Assembly: GCA_910577935.1 (NCBI GenBank)
Contig: CAJTOT010000001.1
Location: 124,001-188,000 of the forward strand
DNA length: 64,000 nucleotides
Reading direction: 5' to 3'
Origin: an uncultured Hungatella sp.
GTDB lineage: Bacteria; Bacillota; Clostridia; Lachnospirales; Lachnospiraceae
In this document: positions 32,888-43,230 of the stretch, one piece after another
Numbering within the stretch: position 1 is the first letter of the stretch
How the letters are laid out: each line of letters starts with the position of its first letter
Translations under genes and position numbers: made by a program
Notes under the pieces: model-generated
The model's input: the letters and a program-made list of their open reading frames with translations, nothing else
Database searches by the model: none
Told to the model about the DNA's origin: nothing

Positions 32888-33925
32888 CTAAAGCAAGATG
32901 ATTTTTCCTGGAGCCAGGGATAATGTCACCCGGTCTCCTATCCTGTAAACACTCTCCTGGTCTGTGCTGACCTCGAACTCACCGATAGCGGTGCGCACGT
33001 TGTACTGGTTGCGCTTTCCAAGAAATGTACTTACCATAACCTCACCTGTCAGGGGATTAGGCGCCTTGGAGCCTTCCGGGACAATCAGAATATCCTCCGG
33101 GCGGATGCATGCCTTGAGGCACTCCCCTTCTCCCCGGTTTTCCACCTGAATCTGGCTGCCGTCCGGCAGAAGATACGCCCCTTCCCTGTCTGTCTTCCTG
33201 ATATCCATGAAATTCTCAAAGCCCACAAACCGGGCGATAAACTCTGTCTTGGGGTGGTTGTAGATGGCCGACGGACTGTCCATCTGTTCGATGACCCCGT
33301 GGTTCATGATGGCCACCTTGTCGGAGATGGCAAAGCACTCCTCCTGGTCATGGGTCACATAGATGGCCGTGAAGCCGAATTTCTGCTGGAGGCGGCGGAT
33401 CTCCACACGCATCTTCACCCTCAGCTTGGCGTCCAGGTTGCTGAGAGGCTCGTCCAGCAAAAGCAGATCCGGCTTGATCACCAGGGCCCTGGCAAGAGCC
33501 ACCCTCTGTCTCTGTCCGCCGGACATCTCCTTGGGGAACCGATTCTCAAAACCGCCCAGATCCACGGTCTCAAGCATCTCCATGACCTCTTTCTTCATCT
33601 GATCCTGAGGCGCCTTCCTCATCTTGAGGCCGAAAGCCACGTTGTCGAACACGGTCATATGGGGAAACAGGGCATAGCTCTGAAACACAAAGCCAAAATT
33701 CCGCTTGTTTAAGGGGACCTGGGTGTAATCCTTCCCGTCAAAGACAAACTTCCCCGCCATGGGCGTGGAAAACCCTGCAATCAGCCGCAGCGTGGTGGTC
33801 TTGCCGCAGCCGCTGGAGCCGAGAAGGGAGACCAGCTCCCCCTTCTCCACCTGAAAATCAAGATCCTTCAAGATTACATTCTTGTCATATCCTGCAGTTA
33901 TGTTCTGCAACTCCAAAAGCGCCAT
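32888..33925 (-). CDS. potA: ABC transporter ATPase (PotA-like)
   Basis: A 345-residue ATPase. Walker A GSSGCGKTTTLRL is near residue 35, the signature MSGGQRQRVALARAL near 134, Walker B LLLLDEPLSNLD near 155 and the switch histidine in YVTHDQEE. A C-terminal TOBE-like domain (about 235-345) is present, as in PotA/FbpC/MalK-type importers. It energises the permease pair encoded on either side. The order permease-ATPase-binding protein-permease is less common than potABCD. Confidence 0.92.
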   Translation of the reverse strand: MALLELQNITAGYDKNVILKDLDFQVEKGELVSLLGSSGCGKTTTLRLIAGFSTPMAGKFVFDGKDYTQVPLNKRNFGFVFQSYALFPHMTVFDNVAFGLKMRKAPQDQMKKEVMEMLETVDLGGFENRFPKEMSGGQRQRVALARALVIKPDLLLLDEPLSNLDAKLRVKMRVEIRRLQQKFGFTAIYVTHDQEECFAISDKVAIMNHGVIEQMDSPSAIYNHPKTEFIARFVGFENFMDIRKTDREGAYLLPDGSQIQVENRGEGECLKACIRPEDILIVPEGSKAPNPLTGEVMVSTFLGKRNQYNVRTAIGEFEVSTDQESVYRIGDRVTLSLAPGKIILL

Positions 33926-34119
33926 ATCTTTCTCCTTTATCCTTCCCTGTGTTTACTATGAAAATCCCGCCGCCGATTAGGCGGCATCAATCCAGGTATG
34001 CCAAATGCGCCCGCCAGATTTTCATGGGTTGGTGGTGCGTCCGCCGCCGGGCGCATGCAGGTTTAGAAACAATGCCGTCGATTCCGGTCCCCGGACCCGG
34101 CGGCCGGATATCTCTGTCT

Positions 34120-34953
34120 CTATATCGTGGGGTTCAGCTTCCTGCTGACCGTGTTGATCACTGTCGACACCGCCGCCGTGACCACGATCATCACCACCGC
34201 CACTACCGAGGCCTGGGTCCAGTCTCCCAGAGACATGGCCTGCTGATAGATCATGGTGGCCAGAACTCTGGTGTCTGTGCCTCCCAGCAGCTGGGGGGTG
34301 GTGTAGGCTGTCAGGCATCCGGTAAACACCAAGACGCTGCCCGTCACCAGACCCGGAATGCTAAGGGGAAGCACCACATGGCGGAAGGTGCCCAGCCTGG
34401 AAGCGCCCAGGCTTCCCGCCGCCAGGTTCAGATCCTCCGGGATATTGTCCATGATGCCGATGAGGGACAAGATCATCAGCGGCAGAAACAGCTGGATAAA
34501 GCCGACCACCATGGAAAATTCATTATATAAAAGGCTGACGGGCTTAGATACGATTCCCGTCTTCACCAGAAGATCGTTGACAATCCCCTTCTTTCCCAGG
34601 ATCACCATCCAGCTGAAGGAACGGATCACCGGGCTGGTGAACATGGGGAACACCGCCAGCGCCATGAGCACTCCTTTATTTTTCGAATATTTGGAAATAT
34701 AGTACGCAGTGGGGAAACCCAAGACCGCGCACACCGCCGTGCTGGTCAGGCTCAGACGGATGCTTCTCCAGAATACCTGTTTAAAATAGGTGCTTTCCAG
34801 CAGCGCGAAATAGTTGGCCATGGAAAAACCGCCGCCTTCATCGACAAAGGTTTTAAACAGCAGAGAAAACAGGGGTATCAGCATGAAAAATGCCAAGAAC
34901 AGACAGCCCGGCAGAATAAACAGCCAGTAAATTTTTGTTTTTTTCTCAAGCAA
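34120..34953 (-). CDS. potB: ABC transporter permease (PotB-like)
   Basis: First gene of the operon. The start is probably TTG 34953 (GGGAG 5 nt upstream); a GTG four codons earlier overlaps the ribosome site. About 277 residues form six helices, beginning KIYWLFILPGCLFLAFFML. The EAA-type loop is LAAGSLGASRLGTFRHVVLP. The 194 nt between this gene and potA hold a GCCGCC/GGCGGC hairpin but no gene. Confidence 0.85.
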   Translation of the reverse strand: MLEKKTKIYWLFILPGCLFLAFFMLIPLFSLLFKTFVDEGGGFSMANYFALLESTYFKQVFWRSIRLSLTSTAVCAVLGFPTAYYISKYSKNKGVLMALAVFPMFTSPVIRSFSWMVILGKKGIVNDLLVKTGIVSKPVSLLYNEFSMVVGFIQLFLPLMILSLIGIMDNIPEDLNLAAGSLGASRLGTFRHVVLPLSIPGLVTGSVLVFTGCLTAYTTPQLLGGTDTRVLATMIYQQAMSLGDWTQASVVAVVMIVVTAAVSTVINTVSRKLNPTI

Positions 34954-35063
34954 GGGGACTCCCACCTTTCTTTTGTCGCTTTTATACTTTGCCCTGCAAA
35001 GTGCGCCTGCCCGCCGGGGCCAAGCAGAAAGCCCCTGAGGGTATATGTAAGTCTGACTAAATT

Positions 35064-35092
35064 AACATATCATTCCTGTCATAAAATGTCAA
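35064..35092 (-). promoter_or_regulatory. promoter of the polyamine-type ABC operon
   Basis: On the minus strand TTGACA (35092-35087) and TATGTT (35069-35064) are separated by 17 nt, 110 nt upstream of potB. Confidence 0.7.
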
Positions 35093-35104
35093 TAGTATAT
35101 AAAG

Positions 35105-35138
35105 AAAAACAATCCCCTTGTATTCGGCGATTGTTTTT
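35105..35138 (-). terminator. terminator upstream of the ABC operon
   Basis: AACAATC and GATTGTT arms pair across a 14-nt loop and are flanked by A- and T-runs, so it works for the minus-strand gene at 35148-35582. Confidence 0.7.
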
Positions 35139-35147
35139 CCCTGCGTA

Positions 35148-35582
35148 TCACAAGAATTTCCGTATATCAGCGGTAAGTTTTTCTTCCAGGTCAATGAGTT
35201 TTCTGGCAGCATTTTTCGACTTCTGGTCTGCCCCCTGATACTGGTTTAAATACATGCTCAGAGTTTTTACTCCCATATTGCAGCCGTCTGTCATCAGCCC
35301 CGCGATGGTCTGGTCCGAATCGTCCATGGCCAGCTTCATGTTGGTCTTCACCCAGGACATGCCCTTTGCCATAGGGGTGGGCTCTTTCCCCTCATGGTGG
35401 TATTCGGAGAGAAGCCCCTCAATCTCCGCCCTCAGCTTCTCGTGCTGGTCCCTGCACCGCGCCAGCGAGTCTTTCAATTCTTTGTGGTTTACAAACCCCA
35501 GAACCTCATCGATGGATGCCACTCCCATCTTGATCCCCGCGTCGCACTCCCGCAAAAGCTTTATGGTATCCTGCTTAATCAT
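35148..35582 (-). CDS. helical (ferritin-like) hypothetical protein
   Basis: A 144-residue all-helical protein: MIKQDTIKLLRECDAGIKMG, then ARCRDQHEKLRAEIEGLL and a conserved GMSWVKTNMKLAMDDSDQTI. This is the pattern of small clostridial proteins predicted to form four-helix bundles, with spaced Asp/Glu/His residues that could bind metal. The biochemical role is unknown. It is a single-gene unit with its own terminator. Confidence 0.8.
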   Translation of the reverse strand: MIKQDTIKLLRECDAGIKMGVASIDEVLGFVNHKELKDSLARCRDQHEKLRAEIEGLLSEYHHEGKEPTPMAKGMSWVKTNMKLAMDDSDQTIAGLMTDGCNMGVKTLSMYLNQYQGADQKSKNAARKLIDLEEKLTADIRKFL

Positions 35583-35651
35583 GATTTTATCCGTCTCCTT
35601 TCCGCCGGCGGCAGCGCTTCCTTCCGGCAGCGCTTACACAGCGACAGTATA

Positions 35652-35682
35652 GTAACAGTTCAGGGGGTATCTGAACTGTTAC
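35652..35682. repeat. short palindrome of the GTAACAGTTCAG family
   Basis: GTAACAGTTCAG (35652-35663) pairs exactly with CTGAACTGTTAC (35671-35682) across a 7-nt loop. The arm resembles the outer stems of the branched repeats at 53711-53844. Confidence 0.75.
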
Positions 35683-35721
35683 CAGTATAGGCGGTTTTGG
35701 AAGATTTATGCGAATTAGGGC

Positions 35722-35750
35722 TTGCAAAATGTTGGAAAGTATGTTAGAAT
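35722..35750 (+). promoter_or_regulatory. promoter of tRNA-Leu
   Basis: TTGCAA and TAGAAT are separated by 17 nt, 21 nt before the tRNA 5' end. Confidence 0.7.
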
Positions 35751-35771
35751 ACGTAACGTTGCAGGAAATAT

Positions 35772-35854
35772 GCCGGCCTGTCGGAATGGCAGACGAGGTG
35801 GACTCAAAATCCATTGGCAGCAATGTCGTGCGGGTTCAAGTCCCGCGGCCGGCA
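35772..35854 (+). tRNA. tRNA-Leu (anticodon CAA)
   Basis: An 83-nt cloverleaf with a long variable arm as in leucine tRNAs. GCCGGCC pairs with GGCCGGC in the acceptor stem, the anticodon loop is CTCAAAA (anticodon CAA, codon UUG), and GGTTCAAGTCC forms the T arm. The CCA end is not encoded. Confidence 0.95.
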
Positions 35855-35869
35855 CTCCTTGGCAGGGGC

Positions 35870-35919
35870 AAGATCGCTGAATTGTCAGATTAAGAAGCTG
35901 ATGATTCGGCGATCTTCTT
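35870..35919 (+). terminator. terminator after tRNA-Leu
   Basis: AAGATCGC and GCGATCTT pair, extended by GAAT/ATTC, and are followed by CTTT. It lies 16 nt past the tRNA. Confidence 0.65.
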
Positions 35920-35983
35920 TATATGCCTTCATATATTGCCATAGCGGCAGACTGTTCCGCATCGACAGAAAGATTTTCATTCG

Positions 35984-36070
35984 GCAGGAAGACCAGGACT
36001 GCCGCCGAATCCGGCTCCTTCCCATGGGGATGCAGAGCCGGATTTTTGCGTCTGCCCTGGTCTTCTGCCT
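35984..36070. other. nested inverted repeat between tRNA-Leu and the dehydrogenase gene
   Basis: Inner arms AATCCGGCTC/GAGCCGGATT (10 bp, 36008-36044, with TTTTT after on plus) sit inside outer arms GGAAGACCAGG/CCTGGTCTTC. It probably ends transcripts arriving from either side. Confidence 0.55.
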
Positions 36071-36090
36071 GTCCGCCTGTTTTCCACAGG

Positions 36091-37122
36091 TTATGGGTGT
36101 ACCATCACCTTGATGGACTCTGCGCTCATCTGCATGTGGATGGCCTCGTCCATGTGTTCCAGGTCGTAGACATGGGTAATCAGCTTCCCAAGCTCCAGCC
36201 TTCCGCTGTTGATCAGGTTCACAGCCCTCTGATGGGTATCGGGATTGATCATGGAGCCCACGATGCGCAGCTCCTTTTTATACACATCGAAGAGAGGCAG
36301 CGGCACTGTGGCGTCCACGCCGGGCACGGAGAACAGAAGGATGGTGGCCGCGAAACCGGCTGCCGAGAACGCCTGTTCCACGGCAAAAGGTTTTCCCACA
36401 CACTCGATCACCACATCGGCGCCGTCTCTCCCGCAGATCTCCTTGATCCGCCCCGGCACATCCTCGTGAATCGGATCGATGGCGGCGTCCGCCCCCACCT
36501 CCATGCCGATGTTCCGGCGCATCTCCACCGGCTCGCTTAAGATCACCGTGGATGCCCCGCAGAGCCTGGCCATCTGCACCATCATCAGGCCGATGGTTCC
36601 TCCTCCGATAACCAGAACCGTCTGTCCCGGCTGGATCCGGGCCTGGTCGATGCCGTGTACCACGCAGGCAAGGGGCTCCGCCATGGCCGCCTCGTCAAAG
36701 GAGATATCCTCCCGCACCTTGAAGCACTGAGTCTCCGGGCATAGGGCGTACTCCGCGAACCCTCCGTTGACATTGACTCCCAGGGCGAACAGATGCCCGC
36801 ACTCCTGCTTCTTTCCCATGCGGCAGGGCATGCACTGCCCGCAGTACATGTTGGGGTCCAGGGCCACATGGTCTCCCGGTCTGACGGCGGTGACTTCCGA
36901 TCCGACTTCCACCACCACTCCGGCGAACTCATGGCCCAGAACCACAGGCGGAGTCACGTCGGCGGAGCCTTTCTCCCCGTGATAGATGTGCACATCCGTG
37001 CCGCAGATGCCGCAGGCCTTGTTGTTCACCAGAACATCCCGGGGCCCCAGGGGGCCAAAAGTCATCTCCCGCACCTGAAATTTCGGATTTTGGTCCGCGC
37101 CTACAAAAAAGCTTCCTTTCAT
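36091..37122 (-). CDS. zinc-dependent alcohol/sugar dehydrogenase
   Basis: A 343-residue medium-chain dehydrogenase. CGICGTDVHIYHG supplies the catalytic zinc cysteine, GHEFAGVVVEVG the GHE motif, CGQCMPCRMGKKQEC the structural zinc cluster and VLVIGGGTIGLMMVQMA the NAD-binding loop. The closest subfamily is sorbitol/threonine/butanediol dehydrogenase-like; the substrate cannot be fixed from motifs. It lies 76 nt downstream of the GH1 glucosidase gene and may act on the released sugar or its product. Confidence 0.9.
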   Translation of the reverse strand: MKGSFFVGADQNPKFQVREMTFGPLGPRDVLVNNKACGICGTDVHIYHGEKGSADVTPPVVLGHEFAGVVVEVGSEVTAVRPGDHVALDPNMYCGQCMPCRMGKKQECGHLFALGVNVNGGFAEYALCPETQCFKVREDISFDEAAMAEPLACVVHGIDQARIQPGQTVLVIGGGTIGLMMVQMARLCGASTVILSEPVEMRRNIGMEVGADAAIDPIHEDVPGRIKEICGRDGADVVIECVGKPFAVEQAFSAAGFAATILLFSVPGVDATVPLPLFDVYKKELRIVGSMINPDTHQRAVNLINSGRLELGKLITHVYDLEHMDEAIHMQMSAESIKVMVHP

Positions 37123-37198
37123 GTCTCTTTCCTCTCCTCTTTCTGATTTCTCTTATTTTCAAATTCCCAGACGGTGAGACATGGCTTTCTAAGCCTGA

Positions 37199-38710
<1,512 letters not shown>

Positions 38711-38851
38711 TCATTTGTAAGAAAAGTGTAATACATATCCTGTCGTTTTGTCAAGTTGTTAGTTATGGTTTCCAGCCTTGCGGCCGCCGGCAAACTATGA
38801 TATACTTTTCTGGGAAAACGATTATCAATGATTACACAAAGGAGAACTTTT

Positions 38852-39685
38852 ATGAAACCTACTTACATATTGCCGCTGGTGCTTTTAGGATCATCTGTCA
38901 TCATGTTCGGCTGCGGAAAAAAGCAGGAAGGAGCCGACCTGTCCGGCATCCATACCACCGCCCAGACGCAGAAGGAAACCATGGCTCCCACCACCGCCCC
39001 CGTGGAGGTGACCACGGCCGCGGAAACCACCAAGGCCGTCTCCGAATCGGAGACCGGCGTTTCAGAGTCTTCGGCCAACGTGTCCGCCGATATCGAGACC
39101 TTCACGGACGGCACAATCTCCATCCAGTATCCTGTAGTCTCCAATCTCAGCGACTCCGGCACCCAGAAGGCAGTGAACGAGCTGCTCCTGGCCAACGCCA
39201 CCGCCATCACCCGGTTCATCCCCCCGGAGGACCCGGTCACTATCAATGTCACCTGCAAGGTCATATCCGTGGACCGCAGCCGGCTCACCGCGGTGTACGA
39301 GGGAACCCAACAGGTCCAGGGCGCTGCCTATCCCACCAATATTTTCTATACCAACACAGTTGATTTAAAGCAGGTAAAAAGCCTGGGCTTTAACGACTAT
39401 TCCGACGCCTACACCATGGCCGGCTATGTGATGTCCGGAGATGTGGAATTTTACCAGGCATCTCCCGACTTGACCGCCGCCCTTCTGACCCACCGAGCCG
39501 CTATGTCCGTAGAACAGTACACCCAGCTGTTCGACCAGGCGGACTTCCCGTTGAGTTCCTCCCAGGACGCCTCTTTTCCCGAATCCTTCAGCTACACCCA
39601 CGAGGGGGTTCTCTATTTTTCCATCCCGGTGCCCCACGCCCTGGGCGACTACGCCATCGTAAAGTTCAACATAGACGGCAAATAA
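38852..39685 (+). CDS. lipoprotein with DUF4163/DUF3298-like domain
   Basis: A 277-residue lipoprotein from ATG 38852 (AAAGGAG 7 nt upstream). The signal peptide has a lipobox ending GC (Cys near residue 22). A Thr/Ala/Glu-rich linker (30-80) follows, then a domain of two parts, [20 protein letters not shown] and [19 protein letters not shown], that fits the RsiV/PdaC-type DUF4163-DUF3298 pattern. Such domains are found in surface or anti-sigma proteins and may bind peptidoglycan-related ligands. It precedes upp by 19 nt. Confidence 0.75.
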   Translation: MKPTYILPLVLLGSSVIMFGCGKKQEGADLSGIHTTAQTQKETMAPTTAPVEVTTAAETTKAVSESETGVSESSANVSADIETFTDGTISIQYPVVSNLSDSGTQKAVNELLLANATAITRFIPPEDPVTINVTCKVISVDRSRLTAVYEGTQQVQGAAYPTNIFYTNTVDLKQVKSLGFNDYSDAYTMAGYVMSGDVEFYQASPDLTAALLTHRAAMSVEQYTQLFDQADFPLSSSQDASFPESFSYTHEGVLYFSIPVPHALGDYAIVKFNIDGK

Positions 39686-39704
39686 ACAGAAAGGAACGTG
39701 TATT

Positions 39705-40334
39705 ATGGATAATGTAACTGTTTTTGACCACCCGCTGATCCAGCACAAGATTTCCAAGCTTCGGGACAAGAATACCGGAACCAACGAGTTCCGCTCCCTC
39801 ATTGAGGAGATCTCCATGCTCATGGGCTATGAGGCCCTCCGCGACCTTCCTTTAGAGGACGTGGAGGTGGAGACTCCCATAGAGACCTGCATGACTCCCA
39901 TGATCGCCGGCAAAAAGCTGGCGGTGGTCCCCATTCTCAGGGCGGGCCTTGGGATGGTAAACGGAATCCTGGCGCTGGTTCCCTCTGCCAAGGTGGGCCA
40001 CATCGGGCTGTACCGGGACGAGGAGACCCACGAGCCCCACGAGTACTACTGCAAGCTTCCAAGCCCCATTGACCAGCGCACCATCGTAGTCACCGACCCT
40101 ATGCTGGCCACCGGCGGCTCCGCCGTGTCCGCCGTCAACTTTATCAAAGAGCACGGAGGGAAAAGCATCAAATTCATGTCCATCATAGCGGCTCCCGAGG
40201 GGCTTAACCGCCTCCGCGAAGCCCACCCGGACATCCGCATCTATGTGGGCCATCTGGACCGGTGCCTCAACGAAGACGCCTACATCTGCCCCGGCCTGGG
40301 AGACGCCGGAGACCGGATCTTCGGGACAAAGTAA
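39705..40334 (+). CDS. upp: uracil phosphoribosyltransferase
   Basis: A 209-residue enzyme of pyrimidine salvage: uracil + PRPP to UMP. The opening [20 protein letters not shown] is characteristic. The PRPP-binding loop is [13 protein letters not shown] near residue 128, and [20 protein letters not shown] closes the active site at the C-terminus. It follows the lipoprotein on the same strand and is closed by the hairpin at 40353-40391. Confidence 0.97.
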   Translation: MDNVTVFDHPLIQHKISKLRDKNTGTNEFRSLIEEISMLMGYEALRDLPLEDVEVETPIETCMTPMIAGKKLAVVPILRAGLGMVNGILALVPSAKVGHIGLYRDEETHEPHEYYCKLPSPIDQRTIVVTDPMLATGGSAVSAVNFIKEHGGKSIKFMSIIAAPEGLNRLREAHPDIRIYVGHLDRCLNEDAYICPGLGDAGDRIFGTK

Positions 40335-40352
40335 AAAAACGCGCAGAAAGCG

Positions 40353-40391
40353 GCCCCCCTCCCCGGAAGTTCATTTTCCGGGAAAGGGGGG
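40353..40391. terminator. GC-rich terminator between upp and the hexapeptide-repeat gene
   Basis: GCCCCCC-type and GGGGGGC arms pair across a 4-nt loop (CCGGAA/TTCCGG inner stem). On the minus strand a T7 run lies just beyond the stem (40334-40340 on plus). It probably serves both convergent transcripts. Confidence 0.65.
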
Positions 40392-40418
40392 CTCACGTCT
40401 TTCTGATGTTTTATGATG

Positions 40419-41096
40419 TCACCGCTCCTCTTTCTCCACGATGACCCCTTCTCTCTTGTAAATAGAATTTTTGTCAACACATCCCCGCACGCTGGACAGA
40501 GGATAGATGTTGGAGTGGCTTCCCACCACCGCTCCGGGGTTCAGGACAGAACCGCATCCCACCTCCACATAGTCGCCCAGGACGGCGCCGAACTTTTTAA
40601 GACCTGTCTCAATATCCCCGTCCTCCCCGTGAACCTTCACCAGAGTCTTGTCGGATTTTACATTGGAGGTCAGGGATGCCGCCCCCATGTGGGACTTATA
40701 TCCCAGAATGGAATCCCCCACATAATTGTAGTGAGGCACCTGAACGCTGTCGAAGAGGATCACATTTTTAAGCTCCGTGGAATTGCCCACCACAGAACCC
40801 TCTCCCACCAGCACATTTCCCCTGATGAAGGCGCCCGGCCTCACTTCCACATCCTTCCCCAGGATGAGAGGCCCCTTCAGCGTGGCTGTGGAGGCGATGA
40901 CGGCGCTTTTGTGAATCCACACGTCCTCTCCCCGCCTCTCATAGTCCTCCTCAGACAGCTTCTCCCCCAGATCCTTTACAATCTCCCCGATGTGGGGAAG
41001 CACCTCCCAGGGATATGTATATTTTGCCAGATACTCCTTCGCCATGGTCTTCTCCGTGTCAAACAGGGCTTCCATGGTCATCTGCTCTTTTTTCAT
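40419..41096 (-). CDS. left-handed beta-helix (hexapeptide-repeat) protein
   Basis: A 225-residue protein with a parallel beta-helix of hexapeptide repeats (SAVIASTATLKGPLILG, VEVRPGAFIRGNVLVG, ILGYKSHMGAASLTS). The helical N-terminus (KTMAKEYLAKYTYPWE) is typical of UDP-GlcNAc pyrophosphorylase-like (GlmU C-terminal) family proteins that lack the nucleotidyltransferase domain. It could acetylate a sugar nucleotide. Its ATG overlaps the topB 3' end by 4 nt, giving coupled translation. Confidence 0.82.
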   Translation of the reverse strand: MKKEQMTMEALFDTEKTMAKEYLAKYTYPWEVLPHIGEIVKDLGEKLSEEDYERRGEDVWIHKSAVIASTATLKGPLILGKDVEVRPGAFIRGNVLVGEGSVVGNSTELKNVILFDSVQVPHYNYVGDSILGYKSHMGAASLTSNVKSDKTLVKVHGEDGDIETGLKKFGAVLGDYVEVGCGSVLNPGAVVGSHSNIYPLSSVRGCVDKNSIYKREGVIVEKEER

Positions 41097-43216
41097 GTCT
41101 TCTTTCCTTTCCCGGCAGAAGCAGGGGAAGTCTCCCTTCCGCCTTTATAATATTTCGCCGCCGCGTCAAAATACTCTCTCAGCTGATACTGATTGTTCAG
41201 ACGCAGCACGCTGTTGGTCCGCCCTGCCACAAAGCGCTCCAGCTTCTCCATGTACTCCTCCGGCGTGATGCTTCCCTCCGCCACATAGGTGAGGCCCTTC
41301 TCCCAGCTGGCCGTCAGGTCCGGGTTGAGGAGCTGCTTGATGGAAGCCCCCACCACGTCAAAAATCATCTCTCCCAGAAGGGTGGGCGTGATCACCTGTG
41401 TCTTTCCGTTGAGGGCCAGATACTTGATATTCACCAGCTTTTTCAGGATCTCCGCCCTGGTGGCGCTGGTTCCGATGCCGCTGCCCTTGATCTGGGCCCG
41501 CAGGTCCTCGTCCTCAATCAGCTGTCCTGCGTTCTCCATAGCCAGGATCATGGAACCGGAGGTGTACCGCTTAGGCGGCGATGTCTCCCCCTCCTTGACG
41601 GCAAACCCGCTGATATCCAGAATCATCCCCTTTTTCAGGGAGGACAGCATCTTGATGAACTCCGGATTGTCCACATTCTTCTGGAACCGGTCCTGGCCTT
41701 CCTTGTCCTTCGGCGCCTCCGCCTCATCGCCGTCCTCTCCCCCGTCTTTCTGATCCTTCTGGTCTTCCGCCTCTTCTTTAGCCGGCTTTTTCTTGCCGGA
41801 TGGCACATAGGCCACCTTCAAGTATCCCTGCTCTGCCAGCACCCGGTAGGCGGCAAAAAAATGTTCTCCCATGCGCACAAGCTCCAGGCTGTACTTCTGG
41901 TAGACAGCCGGCGGATAAAAGATGCTTAAGAATCTCCGCACGATCACCTGGTACACCCTGGCAGACAAGGAAGACAAACTCCCCAGCGCCCCCATCCCCT
42001 GGCCTGTGGGCACAATGGCATAGTGGTCCGTGATCTGTTTGTCGTTGACATATCTGGTTTTGGCGATGTTCTTGTAGGTTCCCTCACTGAGGATTTCCTC
42101 CGCGAAGGCTGCCGCGGGCTGAAAATTTTTAAGACCGGAGATATTTTTATGAATCTCTTTGGCCACAGCCGCGGAGAGCACTCTGGCGTCGGTTCTTGGG
42201 TAAGTGACCAGCTTCTTCTCATACAGCTCCTGGACCACCTTGAGAGTCTCGTCAGGACTGATCTTGAACATCTTGGAACAGTCGTTCTGCAGTTCCGCCA
42301 GGTTGTAGAGAAGGGGCGGGTTCTTCGTCTCCTTCTTCTTCTCGATCTTCACCAGCCGGGCGTTGACAGGCGGTTCCTCGGACAGATAGTCTATAAGCTC
42401 CTGGGCATGTTTTCTCTCCTTGAATCCGTTTTCCTTGTAGAGAAACGGGGTTTCGAAGTACCGGGAGCCCGCCGCGCTCCTCCACTCCGCCTCGAAGGGC
42501 AGTCCCTGGCCTATAAAGGTTCCGAGCACCCGGTAGAAGGGAGTCTTCACAAAACTGCGGATCTCCCTCTCCCTGCGCACCACCATGCCCAGAACGCAGG
42601 TCATGACCCGGCCCACAGACAGCACTGTTCTGTCCGCCCGGAGATAATTGGATATGGCATTGCCGTATTTCAGCGTCAGAAGGCGTGAAAAATTGATTCC
42701 CATCAGATAATCCTCCTTGGCCCGGAGATAGGCAGACGCCGAAAGATTGTCGTATTCGCTCCAGTCTTTGGCATCCCGGATTCCCCGCAGGATCTCGTCT
42801 TCTGTCTGAGAATCAATCCACACGCGCTTTCTCTTTTTGTCGCGGACACCGGCCATCTGGTCCACCAGGCGGTAGATGTACTCCCCCTCCCGCCCGGAGT
42901 CGGTGCAGATGTAGATGGTGTCCACGTCCTTTCTGTTGAGCAGGCCGCTTACAATCTTAAACTGCCTGCTCACATTTTCAATGACCTGGTACTTGAATTC
43001 CCTGGGCAAAAACGGAAGAGTCTCCAGGCTCCACCGCTTGTATCCGGGATCGTAGGCCTCCGGATAACTCATAGTGATCAGATGTCCTACACACCATGTC
43101 ACGACAGCGTCCTCGGCCTCCATGTACCCGTCGCTGCGCCTCCAGTTCCTCTTCAGGGCGTTGGCAAACTCCTGGGCCACGCTGGGCTTCTCCGCTATGT
43201 ATAAAGATTTTGTCAA
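41093..43216 (-). CDS. topB: DNA topoisomerase III
   Basis: A 707-residue type IA topoisomerase. The TOPRIM domain (MTKSLYIAEKPSVAQEFANAL, ICTDSGREGEYIYRLV) and the catalytic tyrosine in LVTYPRTDARVLSAA are present, followed by TGQGMGALGSLS and TATRAEILKKLVNI-like domains. A Lys/Glu-rich insertion (AKEEAEDQKDQKDGGEDGDE, about residue 470) is unusual. The usual C-terminal zinc cysteines are not seen, so it is a short-tail version. It decatenates DNA during replication and repair. Confidence 0.95.
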   Translation of the reverse strand: MTKSLYIAEKPSVAQEFANALKRNWRRSDGYMEAEDAVVTWCVGHLITMSYPEAYDPGYKRWSLETLPFLPREFKYQVIENVSRQFKIVSGLLNRKDVDTIYICTDSGREGEYIYRLVDQMAGVRDKKRKRVWIDSQTEDEILRGIRDAKDWSEYDNLSASAYLRAKEDYLMGINFSRLLTLKYGNAISNYLRADRTVLSVGRVMTCVLGMVVRREREIRSFVKTPFYRVLGTFIGQGLPFEAEWRSAAGSRYFETPFLYKENGFKERKHAQELIDYLSEEPPVNARLVKIEKKKETKNPPLLYNLAELQNDCSKMFKISPDETLKVVQELYEKKLVTYPRTDARVLSAAVAKEIHKNISGLKNFQPAAAFAEEILSEGTYKNIAKTRYVNDKQITDHYAIVPTGQGMGALGSLSSLSARVYQVIVRRFLSIFYPPAVYQKYSLELVRMGEHFFAAYRVLAEQGYLKVAYVPSGKKKPAKEEAEDQKDQKDGGEDGDEAEAPKDKEGQDRFQKNVDNPEFIKMLSSLKKGMILDISGFAVKEGETSPPKRYTSGSMILAMENAGQLIEDEDLRAQIKGSGIGTSATRAEILKKLVNIKYLALNGKTQVITPTLLGEMIFDVVGASIKQLLNPDLTASWEKGLTYVAEGSITPEEYMEKLERFVAGRTNSVLRLNNQYQLREYFDAAAKYYKGGRETSPASAGKGKKT

Positions 43217-43230
43217 GTAATAAGTCTCCT

